Shown here one piece after another: positions 1-11,989 of a stretch of 64,000 bases of DNA. The notes below the pieces were generated by a model. The model searched no databases. It was not told where the DNA came from and saw only the letters and a list, made by a program, of their open reading frames with translations. The stretch comes from Sinonovacula constricta (Eukaryota; Mollusca; Bivalvia; Cardiida; Solecurtidae). Position numbers and translations under genes: made by a program. The stretch covers positions 18,469,093 to 18,533,092 of the forward strand of contig CM017567.1 in the NCBI GenBank assembly GCA_007844125.1, written 5' to 3'. The first letter of the stretch is position 1; each line of letters opens with the position of its first letter.

Positions 1-1766
1 TATTTTAGACGTTATACGAGTAATGCCAACGATCTGGTGACTAGCAATAAGAAAAAAAAACGCTATCAAAGGAAGCGATGTTCCCCACAATAAGTTGTGA
101 CGGGTAGATTCAGCATTTTAACACAATTCCCGCAAGGTCATGAATTCTTTTCAGGCCGTTGAATGTCCCTTTCTCGGGGAGACTGATTTTATGTGTCAAG
201 ACGGACATGAAGTCCATGTTTAAGTTGTTTTAAACCTAAATACAAAGATATCAGTTAATATCTGTTCAAAACTCCACACTAAGTTCTGATTTCAGTAATA
301 ATGTTTCTTGATCGATTACACGATTCTAGGAAAAAACTTTTCTAACAAAAAGTGACTAGTTACTTTCAATTATTGAATTGCTATAACTATTTTAATGCTG
401 TTCTATATCTTCACCAAACCTTTCTATTATCTAGAAATGCATTTGAATCTTAATTTCGAAAAGATTTTAAAACTATTTTGACATGTATTGATAAAGACAG
501 CAAGTACTGGAACTATAACAGGAAACATGCTTTTTCTTTTACATTGCAACAAAAAGTCACACGAAATTCAGCAAATGACTGAAGATACCTCCGTAAAATC
601 GCATACGATCAAGTCGCAGCCATTTCTAATTTTCCTCAGCTGTTCCAAAGTCAGCCAAATTCTAAATAGCACTTGAACTAACAACGGAATGTAAATTAAG
701 AATTAGGGTTTAAAATTTTTCGTTTTGACTTCTTCTTTGCAAACATCATTTTTAAGTTAAAGTTCAATTTAAACTGTTGTTGTTCTGTGACCTTTTGTTT
801 GTCGTGTGTCAGCTTTGAATGCGATTACATTATAACCTGGTAACATTTTAAATTTAATTGCATAACACATACACAGAGATACCCGCACGTTTCAATTTCT
901 TTTCTTTTTTTTTCTTGATAATTGGCAGATGGAAATGGAAATTTCACTTTTATTAAAATTCGGTTGTAAAAGATATTCATGCTACAAGTGTTTAGAGGAT
1001 TCTAATACACGATTGCCAGATGAATGAAAGTGAAGTTTGATTTCATTTGTGAACTTGATGCCAAAAATGTAAGGTCACAGTATAATTAAAATCCCCCTTG
1101 GTTAATAGTATTCTTGTAGTTACTGAAGTTTAACAGAAATATGTCGGTCTGATATTGCTTTTACAATTCAAAAGGCAGATTTCGGTTAAAGCATATTTAA
1201 TGAAGTTAGTACATACATATGTATTTTCGTTGCAAAGTAAAGAAAAACTTTGTCCAAATTTGTAACCAAATTTAGAATGGTGGTGAAATGCGTAAAACGA
1301 ATAAAATTCACAGTAACCACAATTTAATTCCGAATTTAACTCACTGACCAGATTCTAAATAAAAAAAAAAACTTTTGTTATTTTGATGAATGTTTGTGTT
1401 TGGATTTTTTCTCAAACGCTATTTCCATTCGCTCATAATGAACCCATGCATGTTGCGGTATTTTAAGAAGATAAAAACCGTGCCATTGTACTGGACTTTT
1501 ATTTAAAAATGTTATTGCCACTAACGTCGCCAAGAAGATGAGAGCAACGTTCGATCAGAAACTAATTAATTGTATGTTCGTCTCTAAAAGCCGGATTCCA
1601 AAGGCAATATTTAATCATTAGGATTTCGTGATAATGCTTTAAGAATACTTAGAAAACAGATAGCAAAATTGAAAATAACGTTTTCTTGTAAAGGACCAAA
1701 ATAGCTGAAAATAGGACACATATACTTTTGATGATATTATATGGAGGCGTTAGGTAATACTTAAAT
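1..1766. other. AT-rich non-coding stretch, nothing recognised
   Basis: I see no open frame beyond short chance ones, no tRNA-like boxes and no repeat shared with the rest of the window. The DNA is AT-rich with short poly-A and poly-T runs. It could be intergenic or intronic. Confidence 0.5.
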
Positions 1767-2215
1767 AAGAATATATGACAAAGTCCTATGAGCATTGCAA
1801 CATATACCTAACTTCGAAAAGACACAGAACAAAGGTATTTCACTTGCAAGTCAAGCGTAAGAACAAATTTGTGATGAGTCATTTAACGAAAAGAGCAAAC
1901 CCGACAGTTACCGCCTTTGAACTGTCAGTCGGCAATATGGACAGACTGGGGTGCTTAAACCGGTTTTACAGAGCTCTAACATCGCACTTCCTGACGAGAT
2001 TCTCAAATGCAAGCAATGAAAAGAAAAACAATTTATTTGAATACAAAATGTCCAAGCGCTGATATTTTCTATAAGTTATGACGAAAGTAGTGACGTCATT
2101 GAAAAATACATAGTGTTTAGAAAAGAATGTGGTATTATTTCGATTTGAAAACCTACACAAAAATGGTTGACTATAAATAAAATTAACTTTCTGAATCATG
2201 AACAAACATGACCAG
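1767..2215 (+). repeat. R1 interspersed repeat, long copy (about 450 bp)
   Basis: This segment aligns along its whole length with 16290-16745. It opens with a block containing gacaaagtcctatgagcatt, followed by a cacaggacaaaggtatt-like block, a tctgtgatgagtcattta-like block, and a core with the words gacagttaccgcc, gtcagtcggc and ggggtgcttaaac. It ends in a shared 200-base 3' extension through ataaaattaactttctgaa. No protein is encoded; the short open frames differ between copies. No terminal inverted repeat or tRNA box is visible, so the class is unknown (non-autonomous DNA element, Helitron-like or unusual SINE are all possible). Confidence 0.75.
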
Positions 2216-5200
2216 AGACTTTAAAGGTCATGCTTTATATGTAAGGATTCTTTTTAAATAGTAAAATACAAGATATGTCAATGTCAGTTCAAATGTAAAA
2301 AAAAAATTGGATTGACTCAGAAGCGTTGTAGATATAACAGATTTTACCATATATGTAAGGTAAACATTTAAATAAGAAAACGCACCGAGATATATAATAT
2401 GTTAAACAAATGTAAAATTCAAATGCACGCGTGCCTTTGACACGTTGCTATAACGATAATATGTATAATGTGCAAATATAGTCGGTTTATTGGAACTTGA
2501 AGTCAAATATTCTCTTTTACTTATGCCTTGTGTAATATTTATAAAATGTTGTAGTAAAATAGTGATAATCAATATTCTTATTGTAATATTGACAATAAAT
2601 AGAAATACGCGCGGGGTTGTACGATAAAGTGACACATTTACTGACAAGAATAAGTTAATAATTTGGTCTTATCTAAAGAATATGATGAAGATGACTGTGG
2701 CAACCAATAAACGCTAAAAATACATGTTTTCACATCTAGTTTGATAAGATCAGCATATCTACTCGGATTTTATCGCAAACCTACTTAGGATGTACCTGGA
2801 GTAAATACACTTGAAACTTTGATCAACTTTTAAATAAGACATTTCAAATTTTACCAAAACAGATATTATTGCCTCCGACAAAAAAAAAATGGTATTGTAA
2901 AATGTTCTGCACAGAAGTCCGAAAAAAGATATTTTCTCATCCAGAAGCAATCTGAAGGAGAAGCTCGTGTTATTCGTTTTCTTCCAGATGCCGCATGCTT
3001 ATATTTGCACAACAAAAATGACTCTCAAATATAGACTCTCCAAACAAATAAAGTTTTAGTTCTGCATGCGAAATACAATACATGGTGTGTTTACATTTGT
3101 CAGTGCCCTCTTTCTTAAATGCTTTTAAAACAAAATTTCTCGTTTATTCTCATATTTGCATACATAGTGACAGACGTTATATTCAAAATATTAATTTCAC
3201 TTCAGTTTTACTTCATCGTTGACAGTTGTAGTCCATCACTTATTTGCTTTTATTATTGGCCTATTATACCTTTATCGAGATATCGAGCGTCGACCATGCA
3301 TATTGTCGATAAAATAGATAGTAAAAGCATGTATGCAAGTAAAGCAATATCTTAAGACTCAATAAATCAATTGCATCCGGTCCTGCGGCGAATAAGGAAA
3401 ACACTGGTCTGGTCACGTGGCCTGGTTCCCGTTTTGATTTTGTCTGCCCCTGTGATATACCGGCGAAATAAAAGTAACAAATAAAATTTAAAAAACATAT
3501 CGTAAATTCAGACAAGGACATTTATTGATAAGTACGGCTGGAAGAGCTTTATTTGATATGATAATGGTCCGTGTCAGGAACTTACGCATAGTTCCTGGTA
3601 TCAAACTATAAGGATACTTTGTAAGTCCTACGTGTTATTTGCCATCTAAACAGTAAGTCAAGAACAACAAATTGTGAGTTTTGACATGATTTGACTGCTT
3701 GTATTTTGAAAAGGCTTTAGAACATATGATGTCAGAGATTTCCAGGTGGTAACTGTTGGTTTTGCAATATTTTTGTACTCTCTGTTCTCCGGTTTTAACT
3801 TTTACAAATTTTAAATATGTTTAAATTGTCCTAGGATGTTCTCATGTTGTCGTTTTTAGATGTAGGTAAAGATCAAGGATATTTAAATACAATTAAAATA
3901 GAATCCTTTTACGGGTCAGAATGTATAGCAGTTGAATAGCTTTCTTAGGATCTCAGGGATGATTTTTAAATTATGCATAAATATGCTTTAAAGAATCATG
4001 ACATGAAACAATCAAAAGAACTTCATATACTCCCAAATATTCATTAAATTGCAATTCGTTCCTTTAACAGTAGAAACAAGTACAATTTATCTCGCTTGTT
4101 TAGTTTAACCTTGCTATCTCAAGAGGAGTACTGACATTATTATTTACCTAAGTTGACACATGTGGAACAATAACAGGTACTTACTTGATTAGGTTCTTAA
4201 AAAATGTCAAAGAAGAAACTTCATGAACGGCTTACTTAATTCAAATGGACTGATGTTTTGAGATTTCATTGGTTTGGACGTATGTCCCATTTTTTAGCTT
4301 AAGATGAAAATTGAATTGGATTCTAAGAGTGTGCGTTATCTTAGGAAGAACCACGTTCGCTGAAGTCGGTATCTTTCCAATAAAATATTAGTAAGACGTG
4401 TTTCACAAAGTTCAGTTACTGTCCATGAAACGCTTATTTCAACGTGATTGTGATTTATAGAGATATTTCATCACCAATTTTAGTTACAAAAACTTTAAAA
4501 GAAGCGGAGAAAGCAATTGATACGCAATCTGCATCCTACCGACTGACAGAACGCGCGATCGGACTGGCCATGTATAAGCATTGGTAACAACATAAAGCCG
4601 ATCAAATCTACTACTATATCCGATTGAAACAGAGTGAAAAGCCTTTTTTTAATAATTATATCTATGGGAATATGCCTGTCTGCCCTAAGTACCCTAAACA
4701 TTTCCTTAAAATGCGCTTGCTTCGCATGTACCACCTATCATTATGTATTAGAATAGTATTCTGTGTACGTTCAATGGCAAGCAACAGAGAAAGGGAGAGA
4801 GGAGTGGGGGGTTATATAAGGGCACATGAGCTAACTGTATTCGATTACAATTACTAAACAGTAATCTGTCATTGGAACGTCAACACGTTTTAATACTTAA
4901 CATCGCGGTCTCAACGCATATTTTATCAAATTTGTATTCCCTATATGTCAAATTAAATTCTTCTAATCTTGTTAAATTAAGAAATGAGGTTCAAAGCAAA
5001 ATACTTTTTTCTTCCAACTGTCCCTTAAAATGTTGAACTTGTACTTCTTTTTCCTAGTTTCACAATGAAGAAATATTTTTTTTAAAATTAAATAAGTATC
5101 AAATTTGTGTTAAATTTGTTACAAGAGACGGCATAAATCTGGCACTATTTGGATAAAGATCAAATGAAGCGTGAACAATAATTTATTTTCCTTCAACGAG

Positions 5201-5319
5201 ATATTGCATTAACTAAAATTGTATAATAAAATCAATGTCTTCAGGTTAACACATGTTAAGAAATGTGTGGATATCGTCATATGAATAAATAATCAAAATT
5301 CGAAACAAAATCTTTAAAA
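2216..5319. other. AT-rich non-coding stretch, nothing recognised
   Basis: Short open frames on both strands have no recognisable domain and no coding-like composition. A single CACGTG hexamer lies near 3414 and is not interpretable alone. No tRNA, repeat or element end was found. Confidence 0.45.
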
Positions 5320-5666
<347 letters not shown>

Positions 5667-6045
5667 TTCTATTATATATAATGAAGAACAATTATTACAA
5701 ATAAGTACATGATTTGTACTTTTGATTTGAAATTGTGTACACAATTACTTACATTAAACATATAAATAAAAATGTGCAGACTTGTTTTTAAAGCCTAACA
5801 AATTATATTTACAAGAACAACATAATGATAAATTTAAGAAGGAACTGTTGAATTGAGAGTTACAGCGCTTTTTTTCTGGATGGAATAAGAAATAACATTA
5901 CGCGCACTTTATACACAATTACATCGTCCTTTGTAGTTGTTACTTAGTTGGAACCCGGATCGGAGAGTCCCAGGTTCGAACCACAAGATGTTAGTCGTGA
6001 TTCGACAAGACAATTAATAATCGAAGCTACAAAACAGCACTTCAT

Positions 6046-6165
6046 AAATAGGTAAATAATAATAGGTCCTTTCAAAATTTCCACAGATATTTAAATTTAC
6101 TAGAAAAAAGGTGAATGTAAATGTGACAAAAAAACAGAGACGAGACAACACACAAAAAGAAAAAC
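6046..6165 (+). repeat. R1 repeat, 5' part only
   Basis: It begins with aataggtaaataa and runs through a cacagatatttaaattt-like block and aaatgtaaatgtgacaaaaa to the agagacgagaca-like block. All of these are shared with the copy inserted at 38334-38567. The copy stops before the gttaccgcc core. A tRNA B-box-like word (ggttcgaacc) lies just upstream near 5972 without a convincing A box. Confidence 0.6.
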
Positions 6166-8254
6166 AACGTTGACTCATATTTGATACATATGTTTATTAT
6201 TTACCCTAAAATAGTTCCATGCAGATACAGAGAGTATCGACATGTATGCAGGTTAAAGAATATTTAACATATAAATCAGTGACACATGGGAAAAGATATC
6301 CCCTTAGAGTAGAACTTACAAAAGCAGATAAATGCAATACACTTGCATATGTATGATTCATATACTGATTTCGATATAAAAATAAGCTCACAAAAGCAAA
6401 TATTAGAAAAGTTCAAAAATACACATGAGATAAAAATACAAAATTTTGTAAGTGTCAGTGCGTTTACATGATCTGTTTATCCCTCTGACAAATTGTTTAA
6501 TGTTCTATGTTTTATTACTTATAAACTAAAAAAATATGTTCTGGGAGAAAAAAAAATAAGAATCATAAACAAATTCAACATTGTTTAAAGAATATATCAG
6601 TATTTCAAAAACATCAAAGGCAATTAGAATATTGCTCTAAATGTGGCCGAACACAAGTATAGGAATTTAAGAATCATTACCCGTTTTCTAAGTGAATATT
6701 TTTGCAATGTTCGATTCTTATAAATATTGCTTTTGTCATGCCATCCGCAGTGCCTTGACTTGTTTGCAAGGCCATGATAAGGAGTTATACTTTACCTTTA
6801 CTAGGTTACCAACCATGTAGGTTTTAGTCGTAAATATATATCTCGTAAAGCCTGTGTTTTGGAAACTGTTGGTGGAAACCCCTCATAACATCAATTAATT
6901 CTAGAATATAATTTTGTTCTGGTATCCAAATGAATAACTTATTTTAAGTGTATTATCATTATATATAATCATTTGTTTTGTCATGCCTTTCTTCTCATTA
7001 CATTCATTACATTTAAACGTAGACATAATTTTACCAGAAGGTAAATGTAAAATAAAAATATTATAGGTTTAATGGGCTGAAAAAAATTAAACATTGTCAA
7101 GTTTATCAAAACCGTTGCAAAAAAAAAATCATTAAGCAACAAACTCTTAGATACACCAAACTATTTATCACCGACGACTAGAATTGAATTTCTTTTACGA
7201 CGTCATTTAAATAGGTTCTACGATCTAGGCGTCGAACGATATGGATATATGACCATTGATTGTATAACATCATGATCGAAGTTCCTCTCAGAGAGCTGAG
7301 AACATTTTATTATAACAATAATGGCGTGATAAACTTAACATTCACAGACAAATGCAACATTTTAAATCATTTTGACTGAATTGTCCTGAAATCTTCTTAG
7401 GCCATTGAGCGGCTCGTAAAATTTGACAGGCAATTCACATGTCTCTTAATATCTCAATATCAATCAATTCGTCTTTTAAGAGTCTGAATGCTAAATTCCT
7501 ATATCAATAAAGTATCAATAAACGGAGTGTTTTATGTCAATCTACCTTATGTTACTTTTTAAAAATGTTGTTCCTATGATTGAATCGGTCTTTTTCGAAG
7601 CAAATGTTTATTCGTCATTTTTCCTCTGCAAGTTTAGTTGAGGAAACCAAAAGACCATATACAGCACAACAAGTGAATATATTCGATAAAACTTAGACGG
7701 TTATAATGCATGACAATCTTAATAAAAACTAGTCGAACATAAGTAAATTTAACATTAATATTATTGTAATATGTCCGCTGTTCTGATGGAATTGCCTCTT
7801 TATTTATTTTAAAAGTTCAGAAATTGAAACAGAGGTTTAAACAAAACAAATCTTGCATAATTGAATTACTAGGGGAAAATGTGATCTCAAATAATATGCT
7901 TATTTTCTTTTTACAACGGTATTCTGAAAAAGAATGTCTTTTTATCAAATTTGCAAGATAGCCGTAAACATCGACATTGTCAATTACAAGAATATCGAAA
8001 TTCTTTACCAAGCAAAGTAAGACTTCAGGTGTATATCCCAAACGTTCATTAAAACCAAGATTATAGACGAAATGTATTCTGGCCACGTGTACTTGGGTAT
8101 AATTGCCTTAAATTCTTCTATTCATTAACATTTTATTTGTGCACGGCAAATTTCGTCAACATGTCATATGGCTCAAAATTCACGTCAACAAATTATGTTT
8201 AAGAACTATATTACTTAATTTTCTACAAAAAAAAAATATCTTAAAGATTCAATA
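6166..8254. other. AT-rich non-coding stretch, nothing recognised
   Basis: Only short open frames occur, including one of 89 codons on the minus strand at 7817-8086 without any recognisable motif. No repeat shared with other parts of the window was noticed. Confidence 0.45.
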
Positions 8255-8475
8255 TGAGGGGCGCCCGTGACGTAGTGGTAGAATCGTCGACTTCTAACTC
8301 CTCTGACTGCTTAGCCTCTCACCACGTGGGTGCGAGTCCATGGGAATGTCTTCCAGCTGACGTGCGGTGCGCCGGTGGTTCTACACTGATATTTGTGTGG
8401 GGTCCTACTCCACCAAAAGTCTGGACGTTGCTACAATGATCTTAATTGGTAGGTGCAATATATTTCAAAAAACAG
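8255..8475 (+). mobile_element. tRNA-derived SINE, family S1
   Basis: The first 80 bases look like a diverged tRNA with RNA polymerase III promoter boxes: an A-box-like tgacgtagtggtagaat and a B-box-like ggtgcgagtcc about 45 bases later. The tRNA-unrelated body contains gtgtggggtcctactccacc and gttgctac, and these recur in the same order at 24724-24950 (gtggggtctttctccgcc, gtcgctac). Matching heads and bodies in independent copies show a SINE family rather than a single tRNA gene. The autonomous LINE partner cannot be named. Confidence 0.75.
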
Positions 8476-10180
8476 AATCAAAATCAGATTAAATCTGTTA
8501 ATATTGTACCCGTTCATTCTTAAATGTCAGATATTTTTAAATTAAAAATTAATTAAAATAATACTGTTATCCTCTCATGGAATATAAGTTTGTGATTGTT
8601 TCGAATGCATGTTTTATAAAGAACGGATATGCATTCAATACAGCGCTTGAGTCAAAGTTAAGAACTGCGATTAAGTGGCTTCTTTAATCCTAACAGTAGC
8701 TCTGTTCCTTTTCCGATATACCTTTTATACTATTTGTAACTTTTATCTCGCTTTTCCTGTTTGTATTACATTCTTATAATATTGTTTCAAAAATGTTGAG
8801 TTGCATTTTTGTTGTATATAGATTAAGATAATCTATTTAGCAACACTAGCTTGATAAAAAATTATTTTGTCTCAATATGTTAAGAGGGCGCCTTTTGGTT
8901 GTTATATTCGTAGGATCAAAAATGTTCGCTTTGATATCATAATAAACATATATCGAGGTGCGGATAATTTTCATTTTGATCCCTTTCTGCTTGTTGGATT
9001 TGTTAAAGTTTGAATAGTTTGTAAGTTTATGTTGGAAAACCTACATCTTTTTTAGATTTGTTCTTATCTATATAAATTAACATGTAATTAATTTAACCTT
9101 TTTAAGTGCTATTTGGTTCATATTTTTGTATTCCCCTTTGAAGTTTATAATAATTATTAGAATAGCACAACTAAGGTACTTTGGTGCCTGTCCAGGAATT
9201 GTTTTTAACCATTTCCATTTTACAACACATTAAATGAAACACATGACAGTTATATAACAAGACGTAAATGACCGTCAATAAGCTAGGTAATTCGCCAGAT
9301 ATAATCTTAATCAAAATGATTACATAAAAGTAAATTAGAGGTACCAACCAATAACTACTGGGAAAAGAATGGCTGATTATACGGTGTTTTCAATATTCAG
9401 CCTCAATATTGATATTGCCAACCATTAACTATGCTGTGAATAATGAATAAATTAAGCAAACAATGTCATAATCAACTAAAATGATAACCAGTGTTCGGCG
9501 CCGCAGGACCTACCAAGTGTCGGTGTGCCGTAAAATACGTAAGATAATAATGCATAATTAGATTTTAAATTGTGATGTACTCATTTTGTTTGATTTATCT
9601 TCTTTCAACAGAAATAGTACATATGGTTTACACTGAACCTATTAGATGTACTTAAGAAGAATAAAGCCGTTTATAACACCGGATAATGAATAAATAGGTT
9701 ATTTTATAAGCGATGTTTTATATCCTTTTGTAGATATATTCCATAAGTTATAGTCAGCTATTTCCGTTAATAAGATTTTGGTGAACTTGTACGTTATACG
9801 CAAGCTGTTAAAATCCTGAAACACGTGTATTTTGTAGTGCTTTGTTATTTATCTATTTTTATTTTATCTTTCACATAATTGTTAGTCCATGGAAGAATGT
9901 AGACTTTTTAAACATATACCATATATATCAGCGTCAGTACAGTTTATAAATGTTGGTACTTGTACTTTATTTTATTTGTCATCTCTATCTTTTTCTTCAA
10001 GCTGTCTTTTACATTGTTATATCGGTACATAACAGTTTTATTGTTGATATTTTCTGAAATAAATGTTTCTAAATAGAGAACTGTTATTGCACAAAGAAAA
10101 TCATAGTTTATGGTTGTCTCAATATAGAATGTTTGTATGTAAATACTTTTATAACTATGAACAGTTACCAAATCATTTTT
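8476..10180. other. AT-rich stretch with one short SINE-tail fragment
   Basis: The stretch is mostly featureless. The exception is 9492-9540, gttcggcgccgcaggacc followed by gtcggtgtgccgtaaaa, which matches the tail piece inserted at 28077-28134. This piece seems to be the 3' end of a retroposed element without its head. Nothing else is recognised. Confidence 0.5.
9492..9540 (+). mobile_element. SINE 3'-tail fragment
   Basis: It shares gttcggc-ccg, a gacctac-like block and a ggtgtg-cgtaaaa ending with the insertion at 28077-28134. Only the tail is present, consistent with 5' truncation during reverse transcription. I could not find a clear target-site duplication here. Confidence 0.5.
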
Positions 10181-10442
10181 TCAGGATGGGATTTGAACTT
10201 CGGAGTCAGGTGCTCTTTCACCTGAGCGACCCGAAAAGAATTATATGGGAAAAGCATATTTACTCTATCCCCTCTTTGACATTTTGGAGCCAGGCATAAA
10301 CTGGACAGAGCCACCCCTATACCGAAGTATCATCATCGCCATTGCTGTGAACCAAGTCGCAGCAGCTATTTTCACATTATGAGATTTGAGCTTACAACCC
10401 CTTGCTCCGGAGTCAAGCGCTGTACCATCTAAACTATCAAGA
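10181..10442 (-). mobile_element. Two tRNA-like SINE heads in tandem, minus strand
   Basis: On the minus strand, the part from 10442 to 10381 reads as a tRNA-like head with an A-box tagtttagatggtacagc and a B-box agctcaaatct. After about 145 bases of body, a second head from 10236 to 10181 shows gggtcgctcaggtgaaagagc and the B-box agttcaaatcc. The two share cttgactccgg / cctgactccga around the anticodon region, so they belong to the same or related families. Neither folds as an intact tRNA by inspection. Confidence 0.6.
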
Positions 10443-11140
10443 CAGACAGCTCTGTTGATAACATATTCTTAACAATTCCTTACCTCCTCGGTTGATGAAG
10501 TGGCTAATTACTATATCGACTTGGATTTTAATCCCGCTCGGCTCCGAGATTTTACTAGAATCTACATAAAATCTTCATATCTATGTTTAAGCTCCACATA
10601 CCAATTGGTGTTATCTTCAGTTAAGTTTAAAGGCAGTTCATTATTGTTTCCAATGGCATCTCACATTTTGTTTATGTTATCATTAATGAGCTCTAAGCAT
10701 ACACCATTGATGAAACTGTTGTATTTCAAACATGTGTTAGGAGTTGTTGAGTTGCAAAGGTAATTATCTCTCGTTACTTAAATCACACCATCCTTTAGAA
10801 AAATGAACGTTCATCGGCGGTAACTGTTTTTTATTATTTTTTGTGTGCGATGTTCCGTCTCAGTGTTTTGTCGTGTTTTAATATAACTTTTCCCATATTT
10901 ATCAAGTGCTAGTTAAGGTTTTAATGCATTGAGATTATTTTTGGACGTTGTCATATTCTCGTGTTTAAATCCATGCCAATTCATATGCGATTGTTTATTT
11001 GATAGTTGATATCCTTTTACTTATTATAATTACTAACCTTTGTGCTTTTTTTTTAAATAGGCAAATCGGAATATAAACCAAATATCCAAAGATACAAGGC
11101 GCCTCTTAAATAGAAACACGAGAAAATGCTGTGTACTAAT

Positions 11141-11290
11141 TACCATATATATTGACATTTAAACTACTTCTAGACACAGGAACAAACGCATATTGGTATG
11201 AAAGGGAAAAGAAAACACTGAGGCGAGACATTGAACACAGTTATCGACTTAGAAGGGTCAGTCGGCTAAAAACATTAACTTGACTAATAC
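11141..11290 (+). repeat. R1 repeat, diverged copy
   Basis: A tttaaactacttctagac block, a run of gaaaagaaaacactgaggcg, and gagacattgaacacagttat then gtcagtcggc follow the order of the R1 core. It is clearly more decayed than the copies at 1.8, 16.3 and 38.3 kb. Confidence 0.5.
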
Positions 11291-11369
11291 AGACTAGTTA
11301 ACGAAGATCGCATTTCCTTAGACTAGATTGCATTGAATGTATGCCCTCGTGTTTCCTCTAAGACAATAT

Positions 11370-11503
11370 AGTTTTATTTATTATTAAAATAAAACATTAT
11401 TGTACTAGTTTTTTGCTGGCTTGTTCTTTCTGTTACACTATTTCGTCGTTTAGTAAACGTGCCATTTTATAAATAAACTTATATAGCGACACCGGTCGTA
11501 ACA
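11370..11503 (+). mobile_element. Truncated LTR 3' end (same family as 58513-59178)
   Basis: The words attgtactag, tgctggcttgttctttctgt, atttcgtcgtttagtaa and tatagcgac-ccggtcgtaaca match the last 130 bases of the solo LTR, read on its own strand. The match ends at taaca, the expected LTR terminus. The 5' part of the LTR is absent, so this is an old truncated remnant. Confidence 0.7.
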
Positions 11504-11679
11504 CTATGAATAAAGATAAACTCTCTTAAGAAAACGCAAAAGCATTATCATAATTTTAATCTACGATAACACATAATAACTACATGTAAAATGTCAAGAT
11601 AAAACATAATTTGTTGGATATTTACCTCATGGATCAATGGGAAAATAAGAAATGTCTCAGGAAAATAAACACGAATATT

Positions 11680-11860
11680 ACAATTTAAACTACATCTAGA
11701 CTAAGGCATATATAGAAAATGAAGGTGAAAAGAAACACAAAGACGAGACATTACCCATAAACCAACAGTTACCGAAAATACAGACGACAAAAAGACCGAC
11801 AATGGGGCTTAAACCTGGTTTGTGGAGCGCTTCAACTGCGCACTTCGTGATGCTTGTTGG
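11680..11860 (+). repeat. R1 repeat, diverged copy
   Basis: Contains tttaaactacatctagacta, agaaacacaaagacgagaca, ccaacagttaccg, and then ggggcttaaacctggtttgt ggagcgct. The last block is nearly identical to that of the 38334-38567 copy. A minus-strand open frame of 86 codons across it is a chance product of the repeat. Confidence 0.6.
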
Positions 11861-11989
11861 TTGTTGTTTTTTCCTAAACAAACAGTGTAAATAAAATATC
11901 CCATAAAAGAGAGACAACGAGCAGCAAGCGCCTACACCGGAGGTAAAAAAAAACATAAAATAATACTATATACAAACAATATAACAATA

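Noticed and set aside
1775..2062. 95-codon frame in an R1 copy as a transposase or small protein
   Set aside because: The homologous copy at 16.3 kb breaks the frame, and other R1 copies do not keep it.
2091..2098. TGACGTCA as a CRE enhancer site
   Set aside because: It is a chance word inside an R1 copy; the sister copy near 16620 has a different sequence there.
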